DNA from: Chara braunii
Taxonomy: Eukaryota; Streptophyta; Charophyceae; Charales; Characeae
Length of the DNA: 23,424 nt
Direction of reading: 5' to 3'
NCBI GenBank assembly: GCA_003427395.1
Contig: BFEA01000133.1
Location: 2,752,739 to 2,776,162, forward strand
Shown: positions 1 through 10,363 of the stretch, piece by piece
Layout: each line of letters opens with the position of its first letter
How positions within the stretch are numbered: the stretch's first letter is position 1
Notes under the pieces: model-generated
Seen by the model: only the letters and a program-made list of their open reading frames with translations
Database searches by the model: none
What the model was told of the DNA's origin: nothing
Translations under genes and position numbers: made by a program

Positions 1-374
1 CCGCTAGTCGAAAACAACTTCCGTGAAGTTTCGCGCGCATATTGTGTTTTGGGGCGCGCGCGCATGAATATATATGTGTGTGTGGTTGGGGGGGGGGGGA
101 TGGGTGGAGGAATTTAGTGTATGTACGCTTGCATCGTGTTTGAGGGATGAAAGTGTGTTTGTGCGTGCGCGAGTCCGTCTCCTCACTTGCATCGAGGAAA
201 GACAAACCGGGGTTTCGTTTCTTCTCCCTCTTATATACCGGTGTGCTTTCCCTCTCCCTACTACTGCTGTATGTCGATTCTCTCGCAGTTCCTTCGCGAA
301 GACGTTGCTACTATAGTTGATAGTCATGTGACGATATGGTTGTTCCCTACCGTAGTTGATAGTCATTTGAGTCG

Positions 375-415
<41 letters not shown>

Positions 416-907
416 AGAGAGGATGGGAGCGTATGCAGTGTTCCCGAGGGAACCCAATGTCCTCAATCTCGTTGTTATTTTCTCTCCGTCTTCTCTCCCT
501 TCTTTNAATGTGAAGNTTTGACCCGCCGGTCTGATTACAATAATGAAGGAAGCGACTGTTGTACGATGGGACGTCTATAGGATGGGGTACTGCGCGTGTG
601 TGGGTGTGTGCAGGTGCAGGATTGGTGGCGGTGTATGTGCGTCTCCGTGCGTTTTTTTGCGCATGTGTTCTTGTCTCGGGCGGACAGAGGGGCGCCCCCC
701 GGCGAGACCGCGCCTACTCACCTTTTTCTGCTCCCCTCCTCTCCTTGCATTGTTGTGCAGTCGATGAGCACGCGCGCGATGCATAGTCAATAAGAGCGCG
801 CGATGCACAGTCAAACCGAGTTGGAGAGAAAGGGAGCAAGAGAGAGAGAGAGAGAGAGAGAAATGGGAAGAAAAGAGAGAGAGAGAGAGAGAGAGAAAAA
901 TGGGAAG

Positions 908-965
<58 letters not shown>
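1..965. repeat. Low-complexity region with AG/CT microsatellites
   Basis: No gene is visible here. The stretch is rich in GT and GC dinucleotides near its start. It then carries AG dinucleotide arrays at about 376-421, 840-861, 874-896 and 910-964. The last three arrays are separated by two near-identical spacers of the type AAATGGGAAGAAAA, so array and spacer were duplicated together. Two short direct repeats also occur: TAGTTGATAGTCAT at about 313 and 354, and GCGCGCGATGCA at about 774 and 796. Ambiguous bases lie at 506 and 516. All long open frames here are runs of the repeat read as Arg-Glu or Leu-Ser and are not genes. Confidence 0.85.
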
Positions 966-1950
966 AATCACATGCGGTTTTGGTAGACTGCCAGACCTGC
1001 CAGAAATCCTGGATCATATCCTTGAATTTGGTGAGCTGCAATAGCGACGTATTGAGTTTGTAGAAACCCGGTCCTCTTTTAATATGGGTGTGGAAAGAGA
1101 GCCCCAGTGTTATCATTTTGTGGTCGAAGGACTTACATGGGTTGATTGCTGCTATCTCTGCAGTCGTGGTTGGACCCATCAGTTCCTTGGGGACCCGTGC
1201 GAGGTCTATTCGCGAGTTGGCCAGACCCTGCTACCCTCTGGAGGATTAGCAGGTGTATGCTTTTTGGGTGGGGTGCAGCACCCTGAAGGCGTCTTCCAAC
1301 TCCCTATCTGGCATCAGCTGTTTGAGCATCATTATGTCCGGGGCCGCTTCTGGTAACGAGGGTAGATCCGGGTCCCGCCTTTGGGAAGTGGACCTCCGGT
1401 CCATTGCCGGGTCAAGGGTAGTGTTGAAGTCACCAATCATAATGGTCGGGGCGTCCTTTGGTATGTGCTGGTGCAAGGTAAGCCACATGTCTACCCTATC
1501 TATGGGATCATTAGGGGCATAGACATTGACGAGATCGAATTCGTCTTCTTCATATGCCGCTTTGAGGCACACCCATCGGCCTTGTCGCTGGTCGTGTTGC
1601 GCCGATAGTGGTTTAAGTATGGAGGAGGGAGGCAACCAAATCGCCACTCCCGCAGACGCCCTATTAACCGCCGGCGCCGAGAAGCATGTGTGGGGCCAAA
1701 TAAATTTGGCCTTCGCTGCGTGTTGAGGAGTGTCTTGGAGATGCGTTTCTTGTATGCACACTGCGTCAGGCCAGCCGCCAGAGACCGGGGATTTAACCAT
1801 GTTCCATATGGCATCCTTCTTATCAAGTGTCGCTTGAATGAGTCCGTTAATGCTTAGTGATCGGATGTCAATGTCTGCACTGGCCAGCTTGACCGCCCAA
1901 TGGGGGGGGGGTTCTGGTTCGGGGGAGAACGGGAGGCGACAGGGCCCGGT
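966..1950 (-). pseudogene. LINE A: truncated non-LTR retrotransposon, endonuclease domain
   Basis: Read on the minus strand, one frame carries the apurinic-type endonuclease (EEP) domain of a LINE ORF2. This enzyme nicks target DNA to prime reverse transcription. The motifs appear in order: IRSLSINGL near 1855, CIQETHL near 1750, LVNVYAPN near 1520, IGDFNTTLD near 1430, SRIDL near 1210 and FDHKMITL near 1120, followed by RGPGFYKLNTSLL. Two in-frame stops break it, TAA at 1246-1248 and TAG at 1231-1233, and the usual Ser of the SDH motif is Phe. The frame stays open upstream through a proline-rich linker over a run of ten C. Sequence resembling LINE stops at the AG microsatellite at 964, and no reverse transcriptase follows, so the copy is truncated. 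It belongs to a different family from LINE B, because its GDFN motif differs from GDWN there. Confidence 0.82.
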
Positions 1951-2464
1951 GGGGTGGGTGGGCGCGGTGCTGGACAGGGGATGGGGTCGCAGCTGGCAGG
2001 GTTATGGGTGCCATGGGAGTAAGGGCGTCCGGCAAGCCTGTTACTCGGGGGCTCCCTTGCTGGTCGACATGTGTTGGGTCCTGACATCTGATTCATTAGG
2101 TGGTACTTTCATACCGAAGACAATTGCCCAAAATTCAAACTCAAGGCGGACGGTCGTGGGGGGAATGGGGAGAGACCGGGCGGACACAAACTGAGGTTCA
2201 GACAGCACCTGCAAGACCAGGAACGAGCGTCACAAGGGAGAGCAGAAGGTACCAAGGACCAGCCAAGATCACAGCAACATCCCATCGGCACAGTTCGGAG
2301 TCAAGGCCCCACTGGGCCTCATCAGTCTGGACATCTGCAGCAGAGCAAGGCGGGAGTGGCCTGCCACAGCCGAACTCAGCTGCCTCCGCCGGGAGAGGTA
2401 GGAAGCGACACAGTTGTAAACAGTCAGTGGGCTGGACCGTCGAGCAGGCACTGGCCTGAGGCAC
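1951..2464. other. Interval between two head-to-head LINEs, no assignable gene
   Basis: This stretch lies between the 5' side of LINE A (minus strand) and that of LINE B (plus strand). It is G-rich on the plus strand near 1950-2000. Frames are open on both strands, but none shows a motif I recognise. It may hold the ORF1 remnant or 5' UTR of either LINE. Confidence 0.4.
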
Positions 2465-3478
2465 ATGGCAATGCCCGAAACATCGCCCAATGGCAGGGGA
2501 GTGAGTTCCAAAGAGGAGCCAGATGTTGGGGGGAGGAGGAAGCTATCAACATGGGCCTGCCTCTCCCCCCTTCCTCCTACTCACTGGGCTGGGGGCCAGG
2601 CAGAGAGAGATTTCCCCACAAACAATCAGATGGACAGGGTGCTGTTGGGAGCCCCAACGCACATGACGTGGCACGAGCAGCAACCGGTGGGGCTGGCAAG
2701 CATGGAGTTTCAGCAACAGCTCAGGGAGCATCCCCAACCTCATCATCGTTACCATATAGATCAACCTCAAGCTCGCTACCCGAATGAAAACTACGACTGG
2801 AGGAGCTTTGCCACACGGGGAGCTGCCACGCTAGACTATTCCAGGTGGGAAGAAAGGAGTGGCGGTAACAGACGTACACAGAGGGCGAACAGCAGGAGGT
2901 GGGACACCTGGAAGGAGGGATCGAGACGGAACCGGGGAGATTTTACCTCAACCTGGAGACAGAACCAATACGAGCTGCCAAAGGGACAGGATGGAGGTTC
3001 CAGGCCCTGGGGCACAGGCGCCCACCCGGAAGTATACCCACCAATTGCGGAAGAACTTTCGAAAACCTCAGAATCTTCTAGGTCCAAAGTCAGGTGGGGC
3101 AACGAATGCTGTGAGGCAGATTACGGAGGCTTGCATAAATCTGCATCTTCCTCTTTGCTGGAGAGTTCGGCACAGTCAGGCGCAGTGAAGAACACAGGTC
3201 ACAAAGGAACTCAGGCAGGCAACAGGGGCCCAGTGACGATAGAAAGAAATCAGATGGAGACGGTCCAAAGGTGCTTAGTCCCTCTCCTCTGCACCAAGGC
3301 GGATGACAATGTTTTTACTAGCTCTAACAGACGAGGAGGGCACTCCAAGAATTCCCTCGCAAGAGGTGGACTGCTCGCCCACACCAGTGGTGATCATGGA
3401 AACCACGAAAGCACTGTATGGGGAGCACGTACCGGTCCGGTTGATCCCCCATTCATCAATGGTAGTTGTTATCTGTGA
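2465..3478 (+). pseudogene. Possible LINE B ORF1, N-terminal part (337 codons)
   Basis: This open frame directly precedes the LINE ORF2 and is the right size and place for an ORF1 nucleic-acid-binding protein. The translation is hydrophilic and rich in Gln, Arg, Ser, Gly and Trp (for example RRWDTWKEGSRRNRG near codon 145). I see no zinc knuckle, RRM or other named fold. The C-terminal part becomes compositionally poor after about 3290, where frame 3 carries a more protein-like sequence, so a frameshift near 3285-3300 is likely. It could be chance reading through a GC-rich 5' UTR; the function is inferred only from position. Confidence 0.35.
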
Positions 3479-3911
3479 GTCAGTTCAGGGCTACACCAAG
3501 ATGTACTTTCCCATCTTGGATGCTTGAATCCCTCTAGAGACAGCAAGCCTCCTGGAACAGTCAGGGGTCAGATGGATCCACATGGATCTGGTACGAGAAC
3601 GGAATATGCAGGAGTTGGAGGCCATCAAGGTCCTGCCAGGTATCTCAGCTCTGGTCCTGCTGAATGTAAACGAGAAACTCTTACCTGAAGAAAATTTACA
3701 CTCAGAGTTTTTGTCGCAAAGCCTGGAGGACGAATGGAGATTCATCTCAAGAGCAAGCTCCTCGAGAGGCAGCTCTTGCCGGCACTCGTCCTCCCAGTCG
3801 AAGGCAAGCAGTAAGATCAACACAGCAGACCAGCAGCATCTGTTGGCTCAACCGTCTTCTTCCCGCATCCAATCCAAAGCGGCCACATCCTGCAATGATG
3901 AACAAGCTTAG
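3285..3911 (+). pseudogene. Possible LINE B ORF1, C-terminal part
   Basis: A frame-3 stretch with normal protein composition includes hydrophobic-core-like runs such as HSSMVVVICESVQGY and VLPGISALVLLNVNEKLL. It is interrupted by one in-frame TGA at 3525-3527. A serine-rich tail follows and the stop TAG is at 3909-3911. The stop overlaps the ORF2 start at 3895 by 17 nt, as is common for bicistronic LINEs whose second frame is reached by termination and reinitiation. I do not recognise a named domain. Reading it as ORF1 rests on the overlap and on continuity. Confidence 0.45.
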
Positions 3912-4728
3912 AATAGCAACTTGGAACGTGAGAGGCCTTGGGGACACCAACGGCCGAATGAAGCGTAGGAGGCTGACATCATGGGTGCACGAGCGTAAGA
4001 TTGGCCGCGCGATGTTGCAAGAGTCCAAGCTTAATGAGGTCAAACTGAGGGAGTTCGCGGGGTGGTGGGATGGCCCCCAGATCTGGTCCCTTGCCCAGGG
4101 GACTAGAGGTGGAGTGGGCATCCTTATTCACAGAGATCTGCAAGCGCAAGTCATCGACACAGAGGCAGACCTGTGGGGTAAATGGGCCTGGATGAAAATA
4201 GTGTTAGGAGAGGAATGGGTATTGGTGACCACCTACGCGCCAACAAACTGGAGGGGGACGGCCAAGTTCTTCACGAGATTGAAGACTATAGTCCCAAGAA
4301 CGGATAGAATGATTCTAGCGGGCGATTGGAATGTGTCGCTCGACGAGGCCCTTAGCAAAGGCACTGCGTGCGCAGGCAGAGGGGATGTGCAGGCCATGTT
4401 GGACTTCAGCGTTGAACTGACTCTCACGGATCCGTTCCCAGTGCTAAATCCGGATGATCCGGGATACACTTGGTTTTCCAATCTGTACAGGGACAGACAG
4501 GCCATCGCCAGGAGGCGCTTGGATTTCTTCCTGCTGAGTGAGCAATCGATGGAGAAGATTACAGCAGTCCGCCCGGTCTGTCACCCCATGTCGGATCACA
4601 AACCAGTGGTGGCTGATATCAGTTTGTCAGCAGACGCCGAGCGGGGTAAAGGGTTCTTCCGCCTGAATAGCCAAATCCTCGAAGTGCCAGGCATTGGGGA
4701 GTGGGTCTCGGACCACATAGCTAGATAG
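3895..4728 (+). pseudogene. LINE B ORF2 endonuclease domain (APE/EEP)
   Basis: The first 277 codons of ORF2 encode a complete EEP-fold endonuclease. Visible motifs are IATWNVRGLG (residues 6-15, metal-binding Asn), MLQESKL (about 40, catalytic Glu), VTTYAPTN (about 112), LAGDWNVSLD (about 142, Asp and Asn), YTWFSN (about 190), RRLDFFLLS (about 205) and MSDHKPVV (about 233, catalytic Asp-His). All expected active-site positions look intact. The usual frame would continue into the RT, but TAG at 4726-4728 ends it. The start follows the ORF1 stop by overlap; a second ATG lies immediately after the first. Confidence 0.9.
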
Positions 4729-5605
4729 GAGGAGACGAGGCCCTTATTCGATTCAACAGCAGAATGGCTAGATGGAGGAATAGCCATAACCTCCGGCGTG
4801 CTGGATGTGCGCTGAAGGATCCTGGCCAGGACAAGGAACAAAAGAGAAGCAGAATGTAAGAGAAGAATAGAGGAGGCAGAGGAGCGGATGGAGGGCCACC
4901 CAATTTCGACTATGGTATGGGCTGCTGAAAGAGAAAGAAGGATGACAGAGTGGAACAGTCTGCAAGAGGAGAAGGAGAAAAGATGGGTGGAGATACTGTG
5001 TGTAAAGGGAGTGGAAACACACGACAAAATGACAAAGGAGACGTTTCTAAAACTGCAGCCACAGAGGACACAACAGCAAATGGTGGAACTGCAGCACAAC
5101 TTCAATTCTTCAGCCCCCTCAGCGTGCTCATCCTCGGGCATGCTGCAGTACGCAAGACTGTACTACTCTGATATTCTGACCTCGAGAAGGCCTCAGGACA
5201 GCAAAGACACTGATCTATCTCGAACGTCGGACATGTGGGAAGACACAACAGTAAGGCTGCATGCGGGCGGCAGGCTAGATCTGGATCGTCCAATCACCTT
5301 GGAAGAGATCTCCCAAACTGTCAAGTCCATGGCGAAGGGCAAGTCCTCAGGAGTCGACAGTCTCACAATCGAATTCTACATCGCAAACTGAACCGTGTTT
5401 GGCCCGCTACTAGTGGAACTCTACAACGGGATCCTGGTTGGAGGAAAGCTAGGGAAGGGCATGACGCACGGTGTCATCGCAGTTCTCTTCAAGAAAGGAG
5501 ACAAGGCCGAAATAAGAAACTGGAGGCCCATCTCGCTGTTGAATGTATCCTACAAGATCCTAGCCAAGTCCCTAGCTAGAAGGTTGGCAAGATACTTGCC
5601 GCCGA
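4729..5605 (+). pseudogene. LINE B ORF2 linker and N-terminal reverse transcriptase
   Basis: This continues in the same frame as the endonuclease after the stop at 4726, with two more in-frame stops, TGA at 4813-4815 and TGA at 5389-5391. The linker is charged and Gln/Glu-rich and probably helical. The RT begins with LEEISQTVKSMAKGKSSG, followed by FKKGDKAEIRNWRPISLLN and YKILAKSLARRL, both hallmark L1-type RT sequence (RT motifs 1-2a). The frame is lost near 5605, where the conserved DQGAFVQGRS reading moves to frame 3. Confidence 0.85.
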
Positions 5606-6112
5606 TCAAGGCGCATTCGTGCAGGGTCGCTCGATCTTCAGCAACATAGTGACAGCAATTGAGACACTTGAGATAGTCCAGAATGAGAACCTGGACTACG
5701 CCGTTCTCCTATTGGATCTGGAGAAGGCGTATGACAAAGTAGACTTTTGTGCTCACTACACTGCGATGGCTGGGCTTCGGGGAAGGGTTCTGCGCATGGG
5801 TCATCACACTATACACCTTCTCCACAGCCTCAGTCATGATCAGCGGGCACATGTCTGAGCCATTTCCTCTCACGAGGTCTCTCAGGCAGGGCTTCTTGTT
5901 AGCCCCTCTTATCTTCGTGATCCAGCTGGAAGTATTGCTAAACAAGATATGATCCCACTCGGTTATTCGCGGTCTACAACTGCACACGGGCAACGAATGC
6001 AAGGTGAAGGCGCTGGCCGACGATCTGTTCGCAGTGTGTGAAAATTCAGAGCCAGCACTCTCAGCTTTGAAGAACGTATTGGGCGAATACTCTGTGTTGT
6101 CGGAAGTTCGGT
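5606..6112 (+). pseudogene. LINE B reverse transcriptase catalytic core, frameshifted
   Basis: The polymerase palm is spread over two frames. Frame 3 (5606-5745) holds DQGAFVQGRSIFSN and motif A, LLLDLEKAYDKVD, with the catalytic Asp at 5715-5717. Frame 1 (5746-6110) holds LTTLRWLGFGEGF, motif B as SLRQGFLLAPLIFV, and motif C as LADDLF, with its two Asp codons at 6019-6024. In-frame TGA lies at 5950-5952. All catalytic aspartates are present, yet two frameshifts and one stop prevent a continuous product. Another frameshift near 6110 leads into the next block. Confidence 0.88.
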
Positions 6113-7961
6113 AAACTGGAGCAAATCGACTTACCTCCTCCCAGCGCAGTTCGTACTCAGGGTGGAATGGGGCATGAAGAGAGTGGTGATAGGGGAAGAA
6201 GAACGCTTTCTGGGGGTGCTGATCAGCCTGCAGATCGCAGCGTGGACGCAAGGTATGCTGCTTCAACAGCGCATATCCGCAAGACTGCGGATTTGGGGAA
6301 CGGCTTGGCACCTATCGCTGATAGGTCGAGCGCTGGTGGTAAGCGCAGCCTTGCTGTCCATCCTCTGGTTTGTAACTACGGTGAGGGAACTGGCCGAAGG
6401 CGTGGCGAGGGCTATCCGTAGACTGGTGGCACGTTTCATATGGAAACCCAGAGCGCAGAACTCTGAGTCATTTATTTCCAAGGTTGCATTTGACACCCTG
6501 TCCTTCCCGCGAGAGAAAGGGGGGTTGGGGTTGGTAGACCCGACAAGGAGGAACCAGGCACAACTACTGATCTGGGTAAAGAAAGCTGCAGAGTTGGGGG
6601 AGGCAGAACATTGGGTGGCTCTAGCGGAGTGCGTTTTAATGGCAGAATGGGAGTTGAGTCGCCCAAAGGAGGTCTGGGCATGTTTCTTCATGCCGTCCTT
6701 TAGGAAGAAGAAACTCAAATCTGGGTTCTGGGAGCCCATCAGGAAAGCCTGGAAGAAGATGCCGCCAGATTCTCGCTCCCCTCCCTCTACAAAAGAGGAA
6801 GTACTCCGTCAACTACTGTTCGAAAATCCAGCAGTGGTAGACAGTACAGGCACCCCCATCCCCGCGGATGGGAAAGCAGGGACATTTGAACAAGCCTGGG
6901 TGAGGAGAGGGATTGTGAGAGTAGAGGACCTATGGTCACTGACACTGGGAGGGTGGATCCCTCTCAGTGACCTCAAGCTGAAATTAAGAGGCCTGCAACG
7001 AACGGCGGAACATTGGGACCAAATCACGGATGCTATACCCCAGGAGTGGATTCAGATTCTCGGCCCGGAAGGAACCGACCCCCCAGGTACGTGGTACATC
7101 TCAGATACAGAACCCGGGGGGGATGTCCTCTGGAAGGTATTGGAAACCCTGCCCAGCGGTCTCAGGAGAGTGGAGAGGTGGCGGAACGATGGCCCACTGA
7201 ACCTGCTATCATTTGTGGAAGAAACAACAACCACCGTTTGGGATAATCCGAGTCAAGCGAGGGTGGCGGAGGTGCGCACCAAAGGTTCGAGATCAAAGCA
7301 TCTAGCTTGGGTGGGCAAGTCACCTTTGAGAAGCCTGCGGGTTGATCCTGTGGCGTGGAGCTGGTCTGCCAACACAGCTGGTGGCAACGAGATCAGCTTG
7401 CAGGAGTACACAGTCGCCCATGGATACCAAATCGCCTGCAAACCTCTGAAGCCTCCAGCGAAAGTGGCAGTGGCCTGGTGGCAAGCAGTGTGGCAAGGAG
7501 ACCTTGCAGGGACTGACCAAGACTTTGAAAATTTGTGGAAGAATCTGACCAGATTACCAAACGGTAAACAAGTCAGTATTTTATGGCGGCTGTCCCTACT
7601 AGTAACTCCCTCAGCGGTATGGCTTCTTAGTAGGGGAATGCAGGTGGAGTTGGGGTGTACCAGATGCAGATGGTCATTCGAATCCACGAGGCATCTATGG
7701 TGGGAGTGTCCAGCTTCCAAGCGAATCTGGAAATGGTGGGAATACCATTGGAAGAAGTTCGGGGGTCAGGGAGTAGAGTGGTATGAGAAATGGGTGCTGT
7801 TGGGCTTTCTTCCATCCATTTTAAACGGACGCAGGGGTTGGGGTTATGTCGCAAATGTGGTTAGAGTCCTGATCTGCGAGGTGATATGGTTGGACAGGAA
7901 CAGAGCAAGGTTTCAACAGAAACCTTCCTTTCTCAGACGTGGAAACCAAGAGACACATTAA
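6110..7961 (+). pseudogene. LINE B ORF2 C-terminal region with zf-RVT domain
   Basis: This is a long frame-3 stretch; the ORF starting at its first ATG, 6162, has 599 codons. It follows the RT core directly, starting with VNWSKSTYLL, the thumb/connection part of plant LINE RTs. FLGVLIS and LSLIGRALVVSAALL are typical of this region. Near 7656-7740 lies a zf-RVT-type zinc-binding module, C-x2-C followed by RHLWWECPASKRIWKWW. Tryptophan content is high, as is usual for this family. The reading is uninterrupted for about 1.8 kb. After about 7930 the homologous reading passes to frame 1, so the stop at 7959-7961 is a frameshift artefact. Confidence 0.85.
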
Positions 7962-8148
7962 ACAGGGCCTCAAACAGGCAATTTGGGTGGACTGGAGGAG
8001 GATAGCCAAGGCAGGCAGGGGCAACAGCAGACAACTTCGCTGGTTCATACGTACCTGGGCAAAGAATCACCAATTGGCTGGCGTTCACTCGAGGAGAGGG
8101 CTGGTCATTTCTCAGTGGATTGAACAGATAGATAATCAGGGAAACTGA
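7931..8148 (+). pseudogene. LINE B ORF2 extreme C-terminus
   Basis: A frame-1 stretch continues the sense of the preceding block after a frameshift near 7930. It is basic and helical in composition (KQAIWVDWRRIAKAGR, RWFIRTWAKNHQLAG) and ends at TGA 8146-8148. I take this as the natural ORF2 end, because a non-coding 3' UTR and the A-rich tail follow. Confidence 0.65.
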
Positions 8149-8577
8149 AGTGATAGGCAATAGTTTGAACAACCAGGGCACTCGGTTTATAGGGTCGTTG
8201 TGGGCCAGTAGGAGAGTGTCAGTAGGTATGGACGGTAGTCCTCTGGGCCGTGCTAGTCCCAGATTAGTATAATCTAGACAAGCGAGCACGCAGTGCCGCG
8301 AAATCGCAGATGCTAAGAGGGTGTTTCTCCAGCGTTGGAATTCAGTGCAGTTAAGGTCTAGAACAATTTTGTTTGGGAAAGTAATTTCGAGACTGTGAAA
8401 GTCGGTAGCAAGGACTTTCTGCAGACCTTCGGCCTGTAAGCTAAGCTGGCTGATGCTCTCAATACCACCGGGTCGAATTGTGAGGTCCCCGGCCTCGGTT
8501 TGATTTATTAATGAATGGGAGACGTCTTTTGTTTAAAAAATAAAAAATAAAAATAAAAATAAAAAAAAAATAAAAAA
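8149..8577 (+). other. LINE B 3' UTR and A-rich tail
   Basis: No open frame of note occurs here. The sequence ends in a tail of repeated TAAAAA and TAAAA units at 8534-8577, the expected 3' end of a LINE inserted in plus orientation. A short AT-rich stretch (8578-8604) separates the tail from the chromovirus target site. Confidence 0.75.
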
Positions 8578-8604
8578 CATCATTAAATTTTTGAATTTTT
8601 GTTT

Positions 8605-8609
8605 CTAAT
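8605..8609. repeat. 5-bp target-site duplication (CTAAT), left copy
   Basis: CTAAT lies directly before the first LTR base and is repeated directly after the 3' LTR at 20056-20060. The T at 8609 also precedes the internal edge of the 3' LTR, so a 4-bp duplication with an LTR starting TAAAA is an equal alternative. Confidence 0.85.
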
Positions 8610-9744
8610 AAAAGGGCCTTTACCCAATGCAGCCCCTAATCGACGAAAGCAGCATATTGGGGTTCCTCGCCCAGCGCCCAATTCGTGAAAGCAAATCAAA
8701 AGACTTGTTCTCCGAGTCAAAGGTCACATCCTAACTAAAGCAAAGGACATTGTCAAAGGTCACAGTTGTGCCCCTTGACGAACAGTTGCAATATCTAAAT
8801 ATTTGAGTCATATCTGTTCATCCAGGGGGTGTACAAGTCATGTCTATTCCTACAGGGATGTGTCTGTACGTGCAGTCAAATGTGTCTGTTAGTGCAGTAG
8901 GAATGTCTGTTCGTGCAAAAGATGTGTCTGTCTAAAAGGAAGTCAAAGAGTTCAGTCCCAGTTCGGATTCAAGTCAGAAAGGAAGTCTAGATTCAGATTA
9001 AGAGTCTGAAATCAAGGCCTGGAGGCCGCAGCAGCAGCAACCCTTGAAGGAAAAAGGTCTGGGACAAATACACAGAGGCTGGGACTGGGAAAGGACCCAA
9101 GACAGACAGAATTCAGCCCTCGTTTGGGGAGGCCAGCACTATAAGAAACGAGACTGCCTCCCCCCAAGGCAGATTTCCACTGGCATTGATGCGTGGAAGT
9201 GCTGCGGCACTTGTGCGCTAGCTGGCTGGACAGGCGCTGGCTGAAGAAGAGCTGTGCCAGGAAGAAGAGAGGCTGGGCGCTGGCTGCAGGGAAGCCATAG
9301 CTGCGCCAACTTATGTTAGTAGTAGAGAGTGAGTGAGTAGGATATCAGTGAGTGACATTCAAAGTAGATCTTCGTAGGTGAGAGTGTGCATACAGAGTGA
9401 AGAGAGAGAACCAAGACATAGTTCTAGAGAGAGAGAGAAGACAGGGAGTAAGTCTGGATATGGTGGACACTTACCTGTTGCGCCACACTTGAGATCTGAA
9501 GGAGGACGCTGGTTGAGCCAGGTCCCATGCTGTTGTATGATGAGGAGACTTACCTCTTGTTGGCGATGAACTCTGGAACTCGTGATACTCTTTGTATTAA
9601 GTGACATCGATAATATAAGTTGCGCTACCTGGTTCTTATCTCATCTCAATCTGGTTTTGTGTGAGACCACTTTGTACGTGTGATGACATGTATGCATGCG
9701 GTGTGATGCTCTCAAGCAAGCTGTGAACAGTCAGGTTCCTTGCA
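8610..9744 (+). repeat. 5' LTR of the chromovirus
   Basis: The 1135-bp sequence is repeated at 17908-20055 once the nested element is removed. I counted about 40 differences by eye, roughly two-thirds of them transitions. It begins AAAAGGGCC and ends CCTTGCA instead of the common TG...CA. A possible TATA box, CTATAAGA, lies at 9139-9146; the matching place in the 3' LTR reads CTAAAAGA. No convincing gene lies inside; open frames here are not conserved between the two LTRs. Confidence 0.95.
9139..9146 (+). promoter_or_regulatory. Possible LTR TATA box
   Basis: CTATAAGA stands in a moderately GC-rich context about 600 bp before the LTR end. It would mark the start of the R region if used. The 3' LTR equivalent, near 18437, has A in place of the third-position T and would be a weaker TATA box. 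Assignment rests on sequence alone. Confidence 0.4.
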
Positions 9745-10329
9745 ATTCTCGTATCGGAGCAGATACTTGTTGTACTCACTGCGCTGGCATAAGCAAGGCC
9801 GGCAAGAAAGAGGAGAGATGGCTGGCTTGTTGATTGTGCTGGCGATGGTGGAAGAAGTGGTGGATAGGGATATGGGAGAGGAGTAGGCCGAAGAGGAAGG
9901 GGTAGAAGTGTTACTTACCTGGAGCTTGGAGTGCGGAGCGACGAGGAGCCTGCATCGACGGTCGCTGCAAAAAAGAAGCACCCTTTACCCCTTGCCTGGC
10001 TGCAAGTGTGTGTGTACCTCTTCTCCTTATCCTCTCTGGGGTCGTTGCTGCTCCTGTCAAATCGGGTCATAGGGTCTACAGTCTGGATGGTTGAAGTCAA
10101 AGGAGCTCGTCACGTCAGGGTCTAGAGTGATCAGAGTCCTTCTATTCCCTACCCTCTAGTGTGAAGTCTGCGCTGTAAGGTGGCGGCAGTTGCCACGTCA
10201 GCATACAACTAAGGTACAGGGCCTAATCAAACCAGGCAGAAGATAAGTGTGGTTGGAGTGTTGCCCGAGTATCCAATCGAGTAATCGCTCCAGTGCCTAC
10301 CTGCGCAAGAAGACAAACAGACAGAGTTA

Positions 10330-10363
<34 letters not shown>

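Larger units (their letters stand above)
2465..8577 (+). mobile_element. LINE B: L1-like non-LTR retrotransposon, near full length but broken
   Basis: Domains follow plant L1-type order: a possible ORF1 (2465-3911), an ORF2 with APE endonuclease (3895-4728), a reverse transcriptase (about 5290-6110), a connection region, a zf-RVT zinc-binding domain (about 7656-7740), a 3' UTR and an A-rich tail of TAAAAA-type units (8534-8577). The ORF2 frame order is 1, 3, 1, 3, 1, with changes near 5605, 5746, 6110 and 7930, and four in-frame stops. The 5' boundary is uncertain: I saw no target-site duplication matching the sequence after the tail (CATCATTAAATTT), so the start given is that of the first long open frame. 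Confidence 0.8.

Noticed and set aside
575-1179. Long minus-strand frames of Leu-Ser repeats and plus-strand Arg-Glu repeats
   Set aside because: They are translations of the AG/CT microsatellites and have no other content, apart from the LINE A endonuclease end already annotated.
7283-7293. GGTTCGAGATC resembling a pol III B box
   Set aside because: It lies inside the LINE ORF2 reading and no matching A box or tRNA fold is found.
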